Made by a program: the position numbers and the translations under genes. Shown piece by piece: positions 15,765 through 27,236 of a stretch of 64,000 nucleotides of DNA. The notes under the pieces are model-generated. The model was given only the letters and a program-made list of their open reading frames with translations, searched no databases and had not been told where the DNA came from. Where the stretch lies: the NCBI RefSeq assembly GCF_021134715.1, contig NC_060023.1, positions 4,650,001 through 4,714,000 on the forward strand. Direction: 5' to 3'. How positions within the stretch are numbered: the first letter of the stretch is position 1; each line of letters begins with the position of its first letter. This DNA is from Daphnia pulex (lineage: Eukaryota > Arthropoda > Branchiopoda > Diplostraca > Daphniidae).

Positions 15765-15908
15765 ATTTAAAAATTGTCACCGGCCAATCAAACTGTTAAA
15801 AGTGTGCTTAGAGTCAGTGATGTAACTAAGGTGAATTGAATACATGGATGAAGCAAAATTTCAGTAGACTTCAATGTGAATAAAGCAAAGTAAGTAGTTA
15901 AATAATTA

Positions 15909-16947
15909 CTATGTATTTTTCTTGAAATTACTAGCTAGTATAAACATTTCAGCTGAATCCTGTCTACTACTAGGTGGTTTCACAACTTTGACTTGAGAAT
16001 AGTGTAATGCAATCTCATTCTCCAGTTGTTTGATTCTTCCTCCTGCCCATAATTTTATCAATAGCGTAGCTCCGTCCATAGAGATTTGTTGCGCGTAACG
16101 CAGCACTGAATATGCTAATTCTAATATCCTATCTTGATCCAAATCTCGTATACCCGATGCTGCAGGAGCCTAAATTTAATTAGCAAATATTAATTGAAAT
16201 AATTTAAGGTAAAAAAAAACTGAAATAAAATCAGCCCTACCATATCACTTAGGACTGCATTAGCAAGTTGCCCACCAAGTATTTCTGTTATTCTGGTCTG
16301 GGACAAACTTTTTGTGAAATCTAATGGAGCCAAGATTACAGCTCCTTCAATTGGGTACCTGAAAGAATAAAATTGAATAATGTTAGTGAACTAAGGGTAC
16401 CAAAACTTTGCAGCCCTTTTACATTGGTTGAAGATCAACTGCTACATGCTTTCCTTTAAGCTGAGAAGACACTGCATGAAATCCATAAACATTCTAGTGT
16501 CATTTTAATTAGGCTAAATAGTTAAACAATTCAATCTACCTTTTCCTGTTGCATTAATTCGTTTTACACATACTTGTGTCCAAGCACCAGGTGCAGCGCC
16601 ACATTCTACAACCACATCTCCAGGTTTAAGGAATTTGTGTTTGTCATCAATTTCAATCAATTTAAAGGCACTTCTAGCTCTTTCTTGGTTAATAAGAAGT
16701 AGTAAATATTAGACAACAATTAAACTGAAGCTATAGCCTGTTAATTGAAAATATTGAAATCATAATTTTTATTTGAAAATTACTACCTATAATTTTCCAT
16801 TTTGGCTTTAAGAACATACTCGTCATTCATTTGCCGAGTTAGCCATTCTTGAGAACTTTTACTGCGGCCCTTTAGCCGATCGGGCACTTTTTTAAAGCAT
16901 GTTGAAGACGAACAAAACTGTCTTACTGAACAAACGGCAATGTTCAT
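15909..16947 (-). CDS. Mrm2: Mitochondrial rRNA 2'-O-methyltransferase 2 (FtsJ/RrmJ family)
   Basis: Five exons on the minus strand join in frame: 16947-16787, 16679-16540, 16471-16423, 16358-16241 and 16169-15909, giving 242 residues (human about 246). The N-terminus ([15 protein letters not shown]) is basic and hydroxylated, as expected for a mitochondrial presequence. The YRARSAFKL segment supplies the first catalytic Lys. [14 protein letters not shown] is the S-adenosylmethionine motif I. VLSDMAPAASG carries the catalytic Asp, LLIKLWAG the second Lys, and [12 protein letters not shown] the Glu, so the K-D-K-E tetrad is complete. The family methylates a uridine in the A-loop of the mitochondrial large rRNA. 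The exon 2 acceptor (AAG after a purine-rich tract) is weak, but it is the only nearby site that keeps the frame and restores the conserved motif. Its stop lies 145 bp from the Npl4 stop, in convergent orientation. Confidence 0.93.
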
Positions 16948-17321
16948 AGCAAAAACTTTGTTGAAACGGATATTTTAATATGGATCAAATAAATTCTTCA
17001 GGTGAAAAGCGATAAACAACTTGAAAGTATTAATGAAACAGCAATATAACATCACCTAATAAGATCAAGTAGACTATGATATTTTGTCAACAAACAAGCA
17101 GCCACGAAAATTGAAATTTCCGCTATCGACATTCGGCAGCACAGGTCATAGTTACCGCCGTAACCATGGCCATTGCAGTATGGTGTAAAACCGAAGCAGC
17201 AGACGACAGATTAGAAATATTTCAAAAAAGTACTCGTTACGAGTTCTGACTGTTAGTTGAAATCCTTCTGAATCCTACACACAATTACGATTTGTGACGT
17301 GATTTTCACGCATTTTACAGA
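16948..17321. promoter_or_regulatory. Shared upstream region of divergent MRM2 and NUP85
   Basis: Only 374 bp separate the two start codons, which face away from each other. The gap must hold both promoters and both 5' leaders. There is no obvious TATA box. The arrangement suggests a bidirectional promoter, an inference from spacing alone. Confidence 0.5.
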
Positions 17322-19757
17322 ATGCTTGAACCTATTGTAATAATAATTTCGAATTGTTCATGGTATACATATTTGTAACCAAACTTTCTTTGTTTTAGGG
17401 AATACAAGATCCTCTATTTGCATACAACAAAGATGTTGGGCATTCTTGGGGTTATGGTAACAGCTTGGCTGTATTTCCAACAGAATTTTCCAAGTCGATC
17501 ACCTCTGGTAAGTTCTTTCTGGAAGTTAGCCAAAAAACTCCTACTAAGTTTTTCTCAATGACAGGTCCAGTTAGTCCCCAGACTTGTAAGAAGAAGCTTT
17601 ATACAATTTCTTGGGAGCGAACCTTGTACAATCCTTTTGTTCGCAAGCTGGTCAATGAATCCTGTGGAGCATTTACTTCTTTACAAATTAAGGCTGGCAC
17701 AGATGGCCAAATCAGCTCATCTGAGTTAATTAAATCCAGTCATCAGTATCGTTGTATAATGAATGCATGCATTGAAGATTTGAACCAAGCAGCAGATCTT
17801 GCTAACAGTGTTGAATCTAATCAAGCACTTCAAGAAATGAGTGAAATATTTTACAAAGCTGAGTTGGTGTGGAATTTGTGTGAAATTCTGTATCTTGAGA
17901 ACCCACTTGGAATTCTGCCACACCTATTAGAATGGATTCGTATTCATTTTCCAAATGCAGTAGAAGAAACTGGTACAGTTTTAGCATCACCAAATCCTGG
18001 ACTCCATGAAAGCTATTGGAAAGCTCTCTATGGACTAGTGTTTCAGTTACGCTTAGAAAGTGCTACCAAACTGTTAAGAATTCATCCTGATTTCCAGAGT
18101 GAAGCTTTTCAGAGTGCATATGAGTTGCTGAAGAAAATGCCAGTCTTTAGTGTAAGAAAGTTCTTGTAATTTAGATAGATTAACAATTTTTCTATCTCCT
18201 AAGTATTTCTGTTCTATTTAGGCCAACTCAACTGTTTCTGCTCCAGAGTTTACCTTCAGATGGAATCATTGGAAAGAAGAATGTGAGGCTCGCACTCAAG
18301 CTGGAGATTTCTTCGAATCAAAAGATTTAGAACTTCTAATGGAGGTATATAATGTTTTATATATAATGATCTCTTAATTCCCATTTTTATTTTCATTAGT
18401 TTATGTTGTATGTCTTTTGTCTAACTTACATAAACTTTCTATTTACTTACGATAAAGATACTATGTGGCAAAGAAGAAGCATTTGAAAAAGTTGGCGATC
18501 ATTTCGAAACTTGGTATCAACGAATGATTACTCAGTTAACGTTCACGCAACCCACAATTGGAACGTTATCTTTGGGAGATGAAGCCGAACAGTTTTTTGC
18601 TTCCTTAATCGGATTAGATGATTTGACGTCACTAGATGCAACACTTTTGGCCGTTCTTCGTCGCGACACGCGTAAAGTGAGTATCGCTGTTATCAATGGA
18701 TAAGAGTTTTAAGCAAGTTTGATAAGAGTTCATGCAAGTATCAAGACACTACCAACATAATTAACTGGAAACGTTTTATATCTGTTCAAATTTGTTGTCA
18801 CAGGTGATTGGAGAAATGCAAGGAGTATTGGATAATTCTTGGTTTACGGCACATCTCGCTGATTTATTGTATCACGCCGGAGCACTTCAGTCGTTCGAAG
18901 ACATTAACTCACTACAGCTGAGAGAAACTTTGCTTCGTGACTACTCGATTTGCTTATTTAGCCACCAATCCTTGTGGTCGGTTGGTGTTCTCTATCTTGA
19001 CCATTGCCCTAATGTTGGTTCTGCGACTCTGGAACACTTGCTCACTCGACTTCCGTGCCAGTCGGAAATGAAGGCAACCAAAATAATTTCACTTGCCGAG
19101 CGAAGAAAACTAACATCAGTGGTAACTTCCGTCTGTCGTGTAATGGGTCGACGGGCCTTGGCCAATGGACGACTTGGTGCGGCAGTCGCTTGGGCTGTTA
19201 AGGCGCAAGACGCTCCTCTTGCTACCTATGCCGCCGATGCTGTTCTGAAGAGTTACCTTCAAGATTCAGATTTTACTTCGACGGACTTGCTAGACTCACT
19301 GGGTGCTGGACTTCTTGCCAGCGATCGATTGGCTTTCCTTGGGAAATATCGCGAGTTTCATCGTCTTTACAATTCAAACGATTTTCATTCAGCAGCTGGC
19401 CTTTTGATCTCTTTAATCTCATCACGGATTGCACCGAAATAGTAAGTAGCCTAACCACTAACCATGTTATCATAATTGCAGCTGCCTAATAATTATTGAA
19501 ATTTCGTTTTCAGCTTTTGGACCGTTTTGCTCATGGACGCACTACCATTATTAGAAACAAATCCGCCAGTTTTCACTTCAGAACAAACTTACGAATTAAT
19601 GCAAAGTCTACAGGAGTTGACGTCTTCGTTTCAAGATGATGCTGAAATCAACCCCCATCCAAACTGCCAACTCAATTCTGATAAAACAATGTTAATAACT
19701 TTAGCATTAAGTCGAAATTTGGCGAAATGTTTTGTACAACAAACTGTTTGTGATTAA
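17322..19757 (+). CDS. Nup85: Nuclear pore complex protein Nup85
   Basis: Seven exons join in frame: 17322-17336, 17399-17507, 17565-18151, 18222-18344, 18458-18676, 18804-19441 and 19514-19757, giving 644 residues (human 656). Recognisable blocks include AELVWNLCEILYLE, an HWKEECEA segment, NSWFTAHLADLLYH, LFSHQSLWSVGVLYLDHCP, LGAAVAWAVKAQDAPLATY, DRLAFLGKYREFHRLY and, near the end, TYELMQSLQELTS plus a C-terminal LALSRNLAKCF helix. Nup85 is a mostly alpha-helical scaffold of the Nup107-160 Y-complex, needed for pore assembly, mRNA export and kinetochore function. The first coding exon holds only five codons (MLEPI). The 57-bp segment 17508-17564 has good splice sites but is also open and in frame, so the longer 663-residue form is possible. 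It is divergent from MRM2. Confidence 0.94.
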
Positions 19758-20100
19758 TGGGATGAAATTGTCTTTTCCACTTCGAATTTACTGCGTGGTA
19801 TTAATCCACTTTAAGAGGGAAATTTGAATACATCCATATTGTGTTTCTTCTTTAAATAGTTTTCCAACAAATTTTCTGGCTGTCGTTCGTGTACCAAATT
19901 AAATGTTTTGTTTTTTTTTGTTTTTTTTATGACTGGACTTGATAAGGACTGTATAGCACAGTTTCTTTTTTTAATTTCATACCGTGCAAATTGAATTATG
20001 TAATTTGAGTGTGGTTAGAGTAAGAAAAAAAAAACAATCACGGAAACGTGAAAGTAACGCAGCAGATTCTGAGCAAAATATTGCTCATGACTGGACCTAC
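19758..20100. other. Spacer after NUP85
   Basis: T-rich non-coding DNA, presumably the NUP85 3' untranslated region. No canonical AATAAA was noted close to the stop. Nothing else is recognised. Confidence 0.4.
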
Positions 20101-20102
20101 AG

Positions 20103-20112
20103 TATATATAAG
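20103..20112 (+). promoter_or_regulatory. TATA box candidate upstream of small secreted ORF
   Basis: The sequence TATATATAAG is a strong TATA-type match in an otherwise plain spacer. Initiation about 30 bp downstream would fall near 20133. That is past an ATG at 20121 but before the ATG at 20175, which opens a signal-peptide-like reading frame. Confidence 0.4.
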
Positions 20113-20174
20113 CAAGTAAAATGAATTGGCGATCGAAACTAAAGGTTGGTAATGCCTCGCGTAGTGATGGACTG

Positions 20175-20363
20175 ATGGCTCGCTTGACGTTGCATACTTT
20201 AACGCCAGTTTTATTGATTTATTGTCTAGTTTTAGGCATGACTAAATGCATGACTCATAAAAAACAACACGGATCATATGAGAACCAACAATTTCAAAAA
20301 GAAACAAATCTATTAAATAGAAGAAAAAATGTAATGGCATTCCTTGACAAACAATTGACTTGA
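20175..20363 (+). CDS. Possible small secreted peptide, unrecognised
   Basis: The open frame from 20175 encodes 62 residues. It starts MARLTLHTLTPVLLIYCL, followed by VLGMTKC, a typical basic-then-hydrophobic signal peptide of about 25 residues. The predicted mature part is polar and rich in Lys, Gln and Asn, with a dibasic RRK near the C-terminus that could be a processing site. An in-frame ATG at 20121 would add 18 residues and hide the signal peptide. The TATA position argues for the internal start. It lies between convergent NUP85 and LIG4. I know no family for it, there is one free Cys and no amidation signal, and it could be a chance ORF. Confidence 0.3.
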   Translation: MARLTLHTLTPVLLIYCLVLGMTKCMTHKKQHGSYENQQFQKETNLLNRRKNVMAFLDKQLT

Positions 20364-20402
20364 AACAAAGACAACACAGAAACATGAATGGGATAAGATC
20401 GA

Positions 20403-23400
20403 TCAAGGATAATATTGCATTTCATCAACTAAACTTCCTTTATTTATGGAATGTTCGACCCACTCTAATCGGACCAATTTGAACTTGACTTCCCGCTGAT
20501 GGTTGGTTGTTTTCCAGTCAATCGCGCGGTGAGGATATGAAACCGGATCGCATACTACGTGAGTGACAGATGAGTCCATGCGATTCAAAACTTGGGCACC
20601 ATAGATACGAAGATCAAAAGAAATTATTTCTAGCTCTCGAGAAATCACTTGACTGTTCGGATCAGATATAGTCTCAAATAAATCGACGTAAACGACGCAA
20701 GTTCGAAATACACCATATTTAGGTAGTTGTCCAAATATATCATACTCCAGATTTGCAATTTCATACATGCTTAATGGCGTTGGATGTTCCTGTAATAAAA
20801 AAAAACAAATATTTGTTATAGCAACTATAATATCCATTATTAAAATGCCAAACTACGTATATCATACCAAATCTTGGACACGCTGAAGGATTAAAGCAAC
20901 ATCTTCAACTGAAGTAGGTTCTCTCAAGCTATTGCCAAATTTATCATAGTTTTGCATCATTTTTTCCTCCGTGGCTCGGGTGGCGATCATTAAGTCTTCA
21001 GGCCGGAAAGGAAAAAGACGATCAAAATTTAAGCAACGAAGTAACCATGGTGGACGAACAATATCCCATTTCGGTCTATTCTTGAGACTTTTAACCCGCA
21101 TATCATCTTTAAAAGCAACGATACAAAACGTTACATGCCCTAAGGGAAAAAAAGTTATTTAAAAAGAAAAACAATGAATGAGTTAATTTACTGATGAAAT
21201 TTGTAAAGGCACATCGAAAAATTACTTACCTGGATTCTGGACAACAGTACCGCCTCCCGAAACTACCTTTCGTTCTAGTTCCTGTTTCGTTAGAGAGTCA
21301 GAGCCATTCAAAACGCAAATCTCTTTTTTAGAAAAACAACTGGATGATTTTTTGACATCAGATGTATCTGCTGATTGGAATGGAGCTGCAACGACTGCAG
21401 TCAAGCCTGCTAATTTAATCCGTTTGCTAGCAGGTGTATCTTCTATAACCCCAAAATAAATAAAAATAAGGCTGTTGCAAAATCAAAACAATCTCTCCAG
21501 TGTAATACCTGTAAAGCTACAGTGTCGAGTGGCAAGCTTCCCTGAAGCATATTTCCTCATTTCGATTACTTCGCTTAGAGTCATACAGGAATCCCAAGCT
21601 CGGTCTTCACGAATACGCTGCACTCTCGGAAATCGTAAAGTCATTCCAGCCTTATAAGAATTGCTTAAGACAATTTCCGATGCTTTAATCTGTAGCCGAA
21701 TAATGAAAATCTTTAGACTTGTTTTTTTTTTTCTAAATTGAACGTGTAAAACGAAGAGAATAAACCTCAAGTATTGCTGATGACGACGGATTGATCCATA
21801 CATCCGGTTTTTCTCTTCCAAAGTGAATCATTGGCGGAGGAGCGTTTTTATCCCACTTTTGCCAATAGGGATCCAGCTTTCCGAGCAAACCCATTAGTTG
21901 TTCATCCGAAAATCCCGATCCTACCCTGGCAAACGAAGAAAATTCCAATTGGTTCCCTTCAATGGACGGAACAGCCAGGCCAAGCAAAAACATCGAAATC
22001 AGATTTCTTCTTCTTCCCTGTCCGTGATAACCACCCAGAATAATCACATCTAAACAATAAAAAAAAAATACATATACAGCATTAAAATAGGAGAAGAAAG
22101 AAATTAATTTGCGGAAACGTTATTTTTATTTTTTTAAGCTCAAACCTAAATGATCCATCATGTCGCCTACATATTCTGGCTTGACCTTGAAAAAAATTTG
22201 TGGGTCAAATCAGTTTCAAGAATCTCAAATTTAATATATATATATTTAGTATACTTTCACCCATCCTCCTTTACGTTCATTCGGTTTGTAGATTGAATCT
22301 GGACTTTTTAAAACGATTCCTTCTTCCCGTTGATCGATTGCTTCATTGAGCAAGTTTTCCACTTCCGCTTTGGTAGAAACTAGCTTACGGTTGGGAAAAT
22401 GAAGAACGCTTTCTTTTACCTTTACTGTCGATTCTAAGAATTTCAATCGCTCCTATTGAAATTCAAGATTGATCAATGATTCATTCAATCAATGTTTTAT
22501 TCAAAGCACAATAAAAAAAAATAATCTAAAAGCACCTTATATGGTAGATTGGATAGGACTTCATCATTCAGTAGAAGAATATCAAAGGCGACGAAACATG
22601 GAACTAGTTCTCCTGTAGGAGACATTGACTTGACATCAGTATTTGCACCCTTAGATACGATAAAGGATCCGTTAACATTCCAAGCCACCATCTCTCCATC
22701 TAGAATACAACTGGTCACAGATTCGGGAAAACAGTCGTGTAGACGCGGAGTAAAGTTTCCAGTCGAGGGATCAGTTCCATAGCTTGACGTGTAATCAAAT
22801 CCACGTCGAGTATAGAAACCGTATCTAATTTAATGGAAAGCTCTAGTGTACATAACTTAATAAGAATTTTATTCTAAATACAAGTAATTTTTACCTTTTT
22901 CCTCGTTTATGAATTTGAGTCCTTTCTCCATCTAATTTTGTTTCGACGTAGAACGGCTTGTTATTCATTTTCGTAAGAATTTTAGATATCGAAAGTCTAT
23001 CCGCTAACATGGGACGAAATGGATTAAAAAGCGAAATTTCTATTCCAGAAGTTCTATTTAACGGGTCGATCAATGTTGCACAGACTTTCTCAAGGTCATT
23101 AGATACATCATACAATTCTTTAGCATCTGGATGATAGGTAGATAGGACAGCCTTTTCACTCATCCCAGTCAATTTAACATTCCTAAGAATTACTCTTATT
23201 AGCCACTTTTGTTCTAGAGCAGATAACTTCATCAAAATTGGCTTGAGAATTCTTTCTGTATTTTCTGTCTTTTTTGATGATGTCTTTGACAAATTGTCCA
23301 AAAACAGATTGATGTCAGCAATAGTCCCAGAACTAATACTTGAACCACAACGATCCTTTAGAATGTCATAACAGACATCAGAAAAATCTTTGGCAATTCT

Positions 23401-23767
23401 TTGGGTTGTCTTGGTAACTCTAATGTAGAAAGAAATACACCATACATTTTTTATAGAAAAAAATAAAACTATATATTGATCATGCTTACTTGTATTTTAG
23501 CAATCTAATCGCATCCACCCCATCCTTTGGAAGACTAAATATGTTTATGTATAATTTTGCTAAAGATGCCTCTTTAATACCATATGCTCCTCTTGAACGA
23601 TCGAGATGAGGAAGGAGAAGGCACATCACAGAGTACATAGTGAAGTTTGAATCTTTCAAAACAATCTCCCTACATTTGCTTAGAAACTTTCTAAGACTCT
23701 CCTGTTTGTCACTTCTTTTGCTTGAACTAATTTCTTCACACGCATTGCAAAATTCAGAAAATAACAT
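20403..23767 (-). CDS. Lig4: DNA ligase IV
   Basis: Ten exons on the minus strand join in frame: 23767-23490, 23419-22895, 22824-22536, 22452-22255, 22185-22146, 22049-21766, 21689-21509, 21442-21230, 21139-20868 and 20789-20403, giving 888 residues (human 911). The N-terminal DNA-binding domain contains [14 protein letters not shown]. The nucleotidyl-transferase motif I is [11 protein letters not shown], with the adenylated Lys near residue 254. Motif IV is [15 protein letters not shown] and motif V WVKVKPEY. The oligonucleotide-binding domain follows ([15 protein letters not shown]). Two C-terminal BRCT domains flank the region that in relatives binds XRCC4. The second BRCT ends near [18 protein letters not shown]. 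It seals double-strand breaks during non-homologous end joining in the nucleus. An in-frame stop just upstream supports the chosen start. Confidence 0.96.
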
Positions 23768-24415
23768 TATGATTCTATACTCCTATACTACTCCGGAAAG
23801 ATCGAAGAAAATCAAGCATACTTTTCGACAGCTTTTTGTTTAGAATGGTATCCATTCACTCCTTCATCTCATCTGTAATTATTGTTTTTCAATTTTCATT
23901 CACGTATGAAAGGACACTAATAAAGAACGAGAACTGAGATTTCGTTCAAATTTGAAAGGAAACGAAGAAAAGAAAAACAATGACGTTTTAGTGGCGCCAC
24001 TAACGGATAGTTTTGCAACACTATAAAATAAATAAAAATATTGTAAATTTTTAGAAGTGAACAAATTGTTTAATCACCAGCAAGCCATTTGGCATTTTCA
24101 CAACTTTCAAAGATAACGCAAGTGGAAATTTGATTTTAGAGAGTGCTAATGGTTTTATCAAATCCCTCGTTATTACTCGTCAGCGGCGCTAGCTACTTGC
24201 CATTGATTTTTTATTTTAGATGATTCGATGCCTCGGTCTTGATTTTGGGATTTTGGGGCCTACGATACTAGGCCTACCGCCTACTATGTAAGTTACAGTG
24301 TTACACACTTACACTTACACATACATTGTGCCGTAGCAGACGAACCGAACCGCTTGGTCGTTGGTTCCTGACATTGACAGATAATTATTGCTTATTGGCT
24401 TGACAGAGAAGGAGT
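23768..24415. promoter_or_regulatory. Shared upstream region of divergent LIG4 and PPP1R2
   Basis: The two start codons face away from each other across 648 bp. No TATA box or long repeat was recognised. A bidirectional promoter is possible but cannot be shown from sequence alone. Confidence 0.35.
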
Positions 24416-25163
24416 ATGGCTGAAAATTTAATGAAAGTTCCAGTGAAAGGAATATTAAAAAATTCTACTAGTTTTGAAGGATCTTCCTCTACTAAAGGGT
24501 AAATTAAATTTTTGTATTAATGTACTGAAGAAGTGGATAATTAAATACCGAAAATATCTTATTTGATTACATGTTCAGGTCTGCCAACAGAGGTGCAAAA
24601 TGGGATGAAATGAATATTTTAGCTACACATCATCCACCTGATAAAGATTATGGTCACATGAAGATTGAAGAGCCAAAAACACCATTTAGTTATCATGGAG
24701 AAGATTCTGGGGATGAGGGAGATAATCATGAAATAGATAGTAAACTTCTAACTGAAAGGCAATTATCCTATGTAAAATGTTATAAAATAATTAAGATCTA
24801 TCATTATCTATTATAGATTGTTGGCTGATAAAGAGAAACTTGAAATTCAAAATGAAACTGTTGTATCTGATGATGAGGGAGAGGAGGAAGATGAAGAAAC
24901 TCCAAATGATAAAGGTAGCTGCTAGTCAATCAAAATCAAATTTAAGAGTTTTCTGTACATGGTATTTTTTTGTAGCTAAAAGGAGATCTTTTGAACACAA
25001 ACGTAAATCACATTATAATGAATTCATGGCTGTGAAATTAGCTAGACAGCTTATGCAAAAGGATGAAGAAGAAGTTGAAAACAATGAAGAAGACAGACTA
25101 CCTGAAAAGGACTCTTGTGTCGAAGTGGAGGAAACTGAAGTTGATGATGTAGAAGGTTTTTGA
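24416..25163 (+). CDS. PPP1R2: Protein phosphatase 1 regulatory inhibitor subunit 2
   Basis: Four exons join in frame: 24416-24498, 24579-24758, 24817-24914 and 24976-25163, giving 182 residues (human 205). All three PP1-contact segments of inhibitor-2 are visible: KGILKN near residue 11, [19 protein letters not shown] with the following [10 protein letters not shown], and [19 protein letters not shown]. The EPKTP motif matches the Thr site that GSK3 phosphorylates in relatives. The tail is strongly acidic, as usual. The protein is intrinsically disordered in relatives, binds the PP1 catalytic subunit and regulates it, including in mitosis. The second intron has a GC donor (AAAG|GCAATT); a nearby GT at 24771 would put the frame into a stop. 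A Copia element starts 111 bp after the stop codon. Confidence 0.93.
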
Positions 25164-25274
25164 ATGATTTTAATATGAAACAATTGTTTGATTGATTTAA
25201 AATTTAAGCTTACAATGCAGGTATGGACATAATTGATCAATCACAGAGTTCCAGTTGAATGCACATGAGAAAAA

Positions 25275-25473
25275 TGTTGAGTATAAAAGATAAACAAACT
25301 GGACAGTGCGGCAACGCAGGATAGCCAGGAAAGAAGAGAGGGGGAGAAGGACCTACCCAGACAAAGGAATAAGAGAGGGGGACTCAGTGCTGTTGACGAT
25401 TGTGGCTAGGCGAGTAGCAATACAAAGCGTTCTTTGCAGCAAACAGGTTCACGTGTTAATTTCTATATCAACA
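25275..25473 (+). repeat. 5' LTR of Copia element
   Basis: It starts TGTTGAGTATAAAAG (a TATA-like sequence lies just inside) and ends ATATCAACA. It matches the 3' copy over its full length as read. Confidence 0.93.
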
Positions 25474-25586
25474 GGTTATGGGCCCAGCTGTACGCACAGC
25501 TAACAGCTACTCTGTCTGAACAATTATTTTTTTTTGTGTGTGTCCCCGGCTAACTGTTCCCAAGAAATTAGAAATTCTTTTCTGGA

Positions 25587-26990
25587 GTGATGGAGAAAGA
25601 TGGCCGCCGCCATGTTGTATGGTGTCTGAATGGGAAAAACTACGCGTCTTGGAAATTTGGAATGAAGCTGGCGTTACAAAGTGTTGAGCTTTGGGAAGTC
25701 GTGAACGGGACTCAACGGCAACCTGCTGAAGTAAGTTTATTGATGATTTATTGTTTTCTTTATGTGTGTGATCCGTGCCTGACAACAACGCGATATGAGA
25801 TGCCTATCTGTGGCGTGGTACCAACTATTAAATTGACAAACTTAGATCCCGGCGTGAGTGCTTAATCTCTGCCACTTGATTTTGTTTTTTGTGTGTTTGT
25901 GTTTGCTGGACATTTCTCTTTTTTGTGTTTCTTTCTCAATCTGTTTGGTCACTCTGGCTAAATTCCATCATATGATGGTGGACAAGTGTGTGCTAGAGTT
26001 GCAAGCATCTAGGAGACAGCTGAGTGTTTTTCCACATCGAGATGATGTGAGGGAGATTCCACATTGAGATAATGTGAGAGGTATTCCACATCGAGATGAT
26101 GTGAGGGAGATTCCACATTGAGATAATGTGAGAGGTATTCCACATCGAGATGATGTGAGGGAGATTCCACATTGAGATAATGTGAGGCTGCCATGGATAT
26201 CACAAACCTAACCATCTTCTCGTTTTGTTACCACAATCAGAGACGCAATGCTGACCAGGTGATTGAAAATGCAGCTGATATAACCAACTGGAACAAGAGA
26301 AATACCACGGCAATGCAGAACATATTTGGCGCCATCAAAGAAGACCAATCAAGGATCCTGATGTCTTGTAGCACAGCCCAAGAGATGTGGATGAAATTGG
26401 AGACTGAGTATGAAGAAGATGCCGCAGACAATGCACCTCTATTGTGGACAAAGTTCTATGGATGCACATTTCGACCAAGCCAAAGTGTATCAAGCTTCCT
26501 GACTGAGTTGGAACAGATAGCATTCCGTCTGAAGAGCCTCAACATAGCTATTGATGATAATCAAATAATGGCAAAGATACTCATGTCGCTTCCTCCAGAG
26601 TTCCGTGTTTTTGCCTTTGCATGGGACAGCACGCCTGTTGCAGAGAAAACTCTCAAGAAACTGACTACTCGCCTTATAGCATTGGACAAGAGCCTGCGCA
26701 ACGACGAAGAAGCAAAATCGACATCTGATACTGCCTATCTCAGTAAGCCGAACAGAGATGAATCACAGCACAAAGAGCAAGCACTTCCTGCCCAGTACGG
26801 TCAGAACAAAGGAAAAAGCCACCCTTCCAGTCAACATGCTGGTATACCGAGAACATGCTGGGAGTGCAACTCCACTACGCATGTTAGAGCTCAATGCCGT
26901 CAATACAAACGCCGGCGTGAGAGAGAAGGAGAAGAAGCGGACAGAAAAAGGAAGCGTTACGATCGACATGACAGAAGAGATGATAAACTA
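25587..26990 (+). pseudogene. Copia gag with candidate intron; rest of pol deleted
   Basis: An open frame starts at 25587 with a Copia-like opening (GKNYASWKFGMKLAL, the W-x-F-x-M type of gag). It reaches a good donor, GTAAGT at 25731. A second frame, open from 26193, has an acceptor CAATCAG ending at 26240, and the two parts would join in the same phase. The second part has the DUF4219/UBN2-type gag helix region, then a CCHC zinc knuckle (CWECNSTTHVRAQC) and a basic tail. After about 26985 the frame leaves gag, and a different frame carries the RNase H end. That junction is the deletion point. Whether the intron is spliced is an inference. Confidence 0.75.
26030..26186. repeat. 54-bp minisatellite inside the Copia gag intron
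   Basis: About three units alternate two near-copies, GATTCCACATTGAGATAATG and TATTCCACATCGAGATGATG. Each half-unit is about 27 bp and is nearly palindromic in its CACATCGAGATGATGTG core. It lies wholly within the candidate intron. Confidence 0.88.
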
Positions 26991-27236
26991 TGTAAGCTCC
27001 CAGGAGCAACTGGCCGATGCACTCACGAAACCCCTGGCTGCTCCACGCTTCAAGTATCTCCGTGACAAGATTGGCGTTCGGGGTGTAGGGGAGGTGTAAC
27101 TGAAGAGTTAAAGGAGGCTGATATTTCTTTTCTTATTATTTGTCTTGTGACACTGAACCTAGTATTTATGTCTGATTCAAATATGCTGTGTATTCTGTGC
27201 TCATGTTTATTTTTGGGGGTCCAGTTTGAGGGGAGG

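Noticed and set aside
20121..20174. ATG at 20121 as start of the small peptide
   Set aside because: A start site set by the TATA box would lie downstream of it, and the added 18 residues would mask a good signal peptide. The internal ATG is preferred.
26030..26186. CRISPR-like array
   Set aside because: Units are contiguous and near-identical without unique spacers, and this is eukaryotic DNA.
26009..26215. Minus-strand ORF of HYLNVESPSHHLDVE repeats as a real gene
   Set aside because: It is simply the 54-bp minisatellite read in one frame inside the Copia element.
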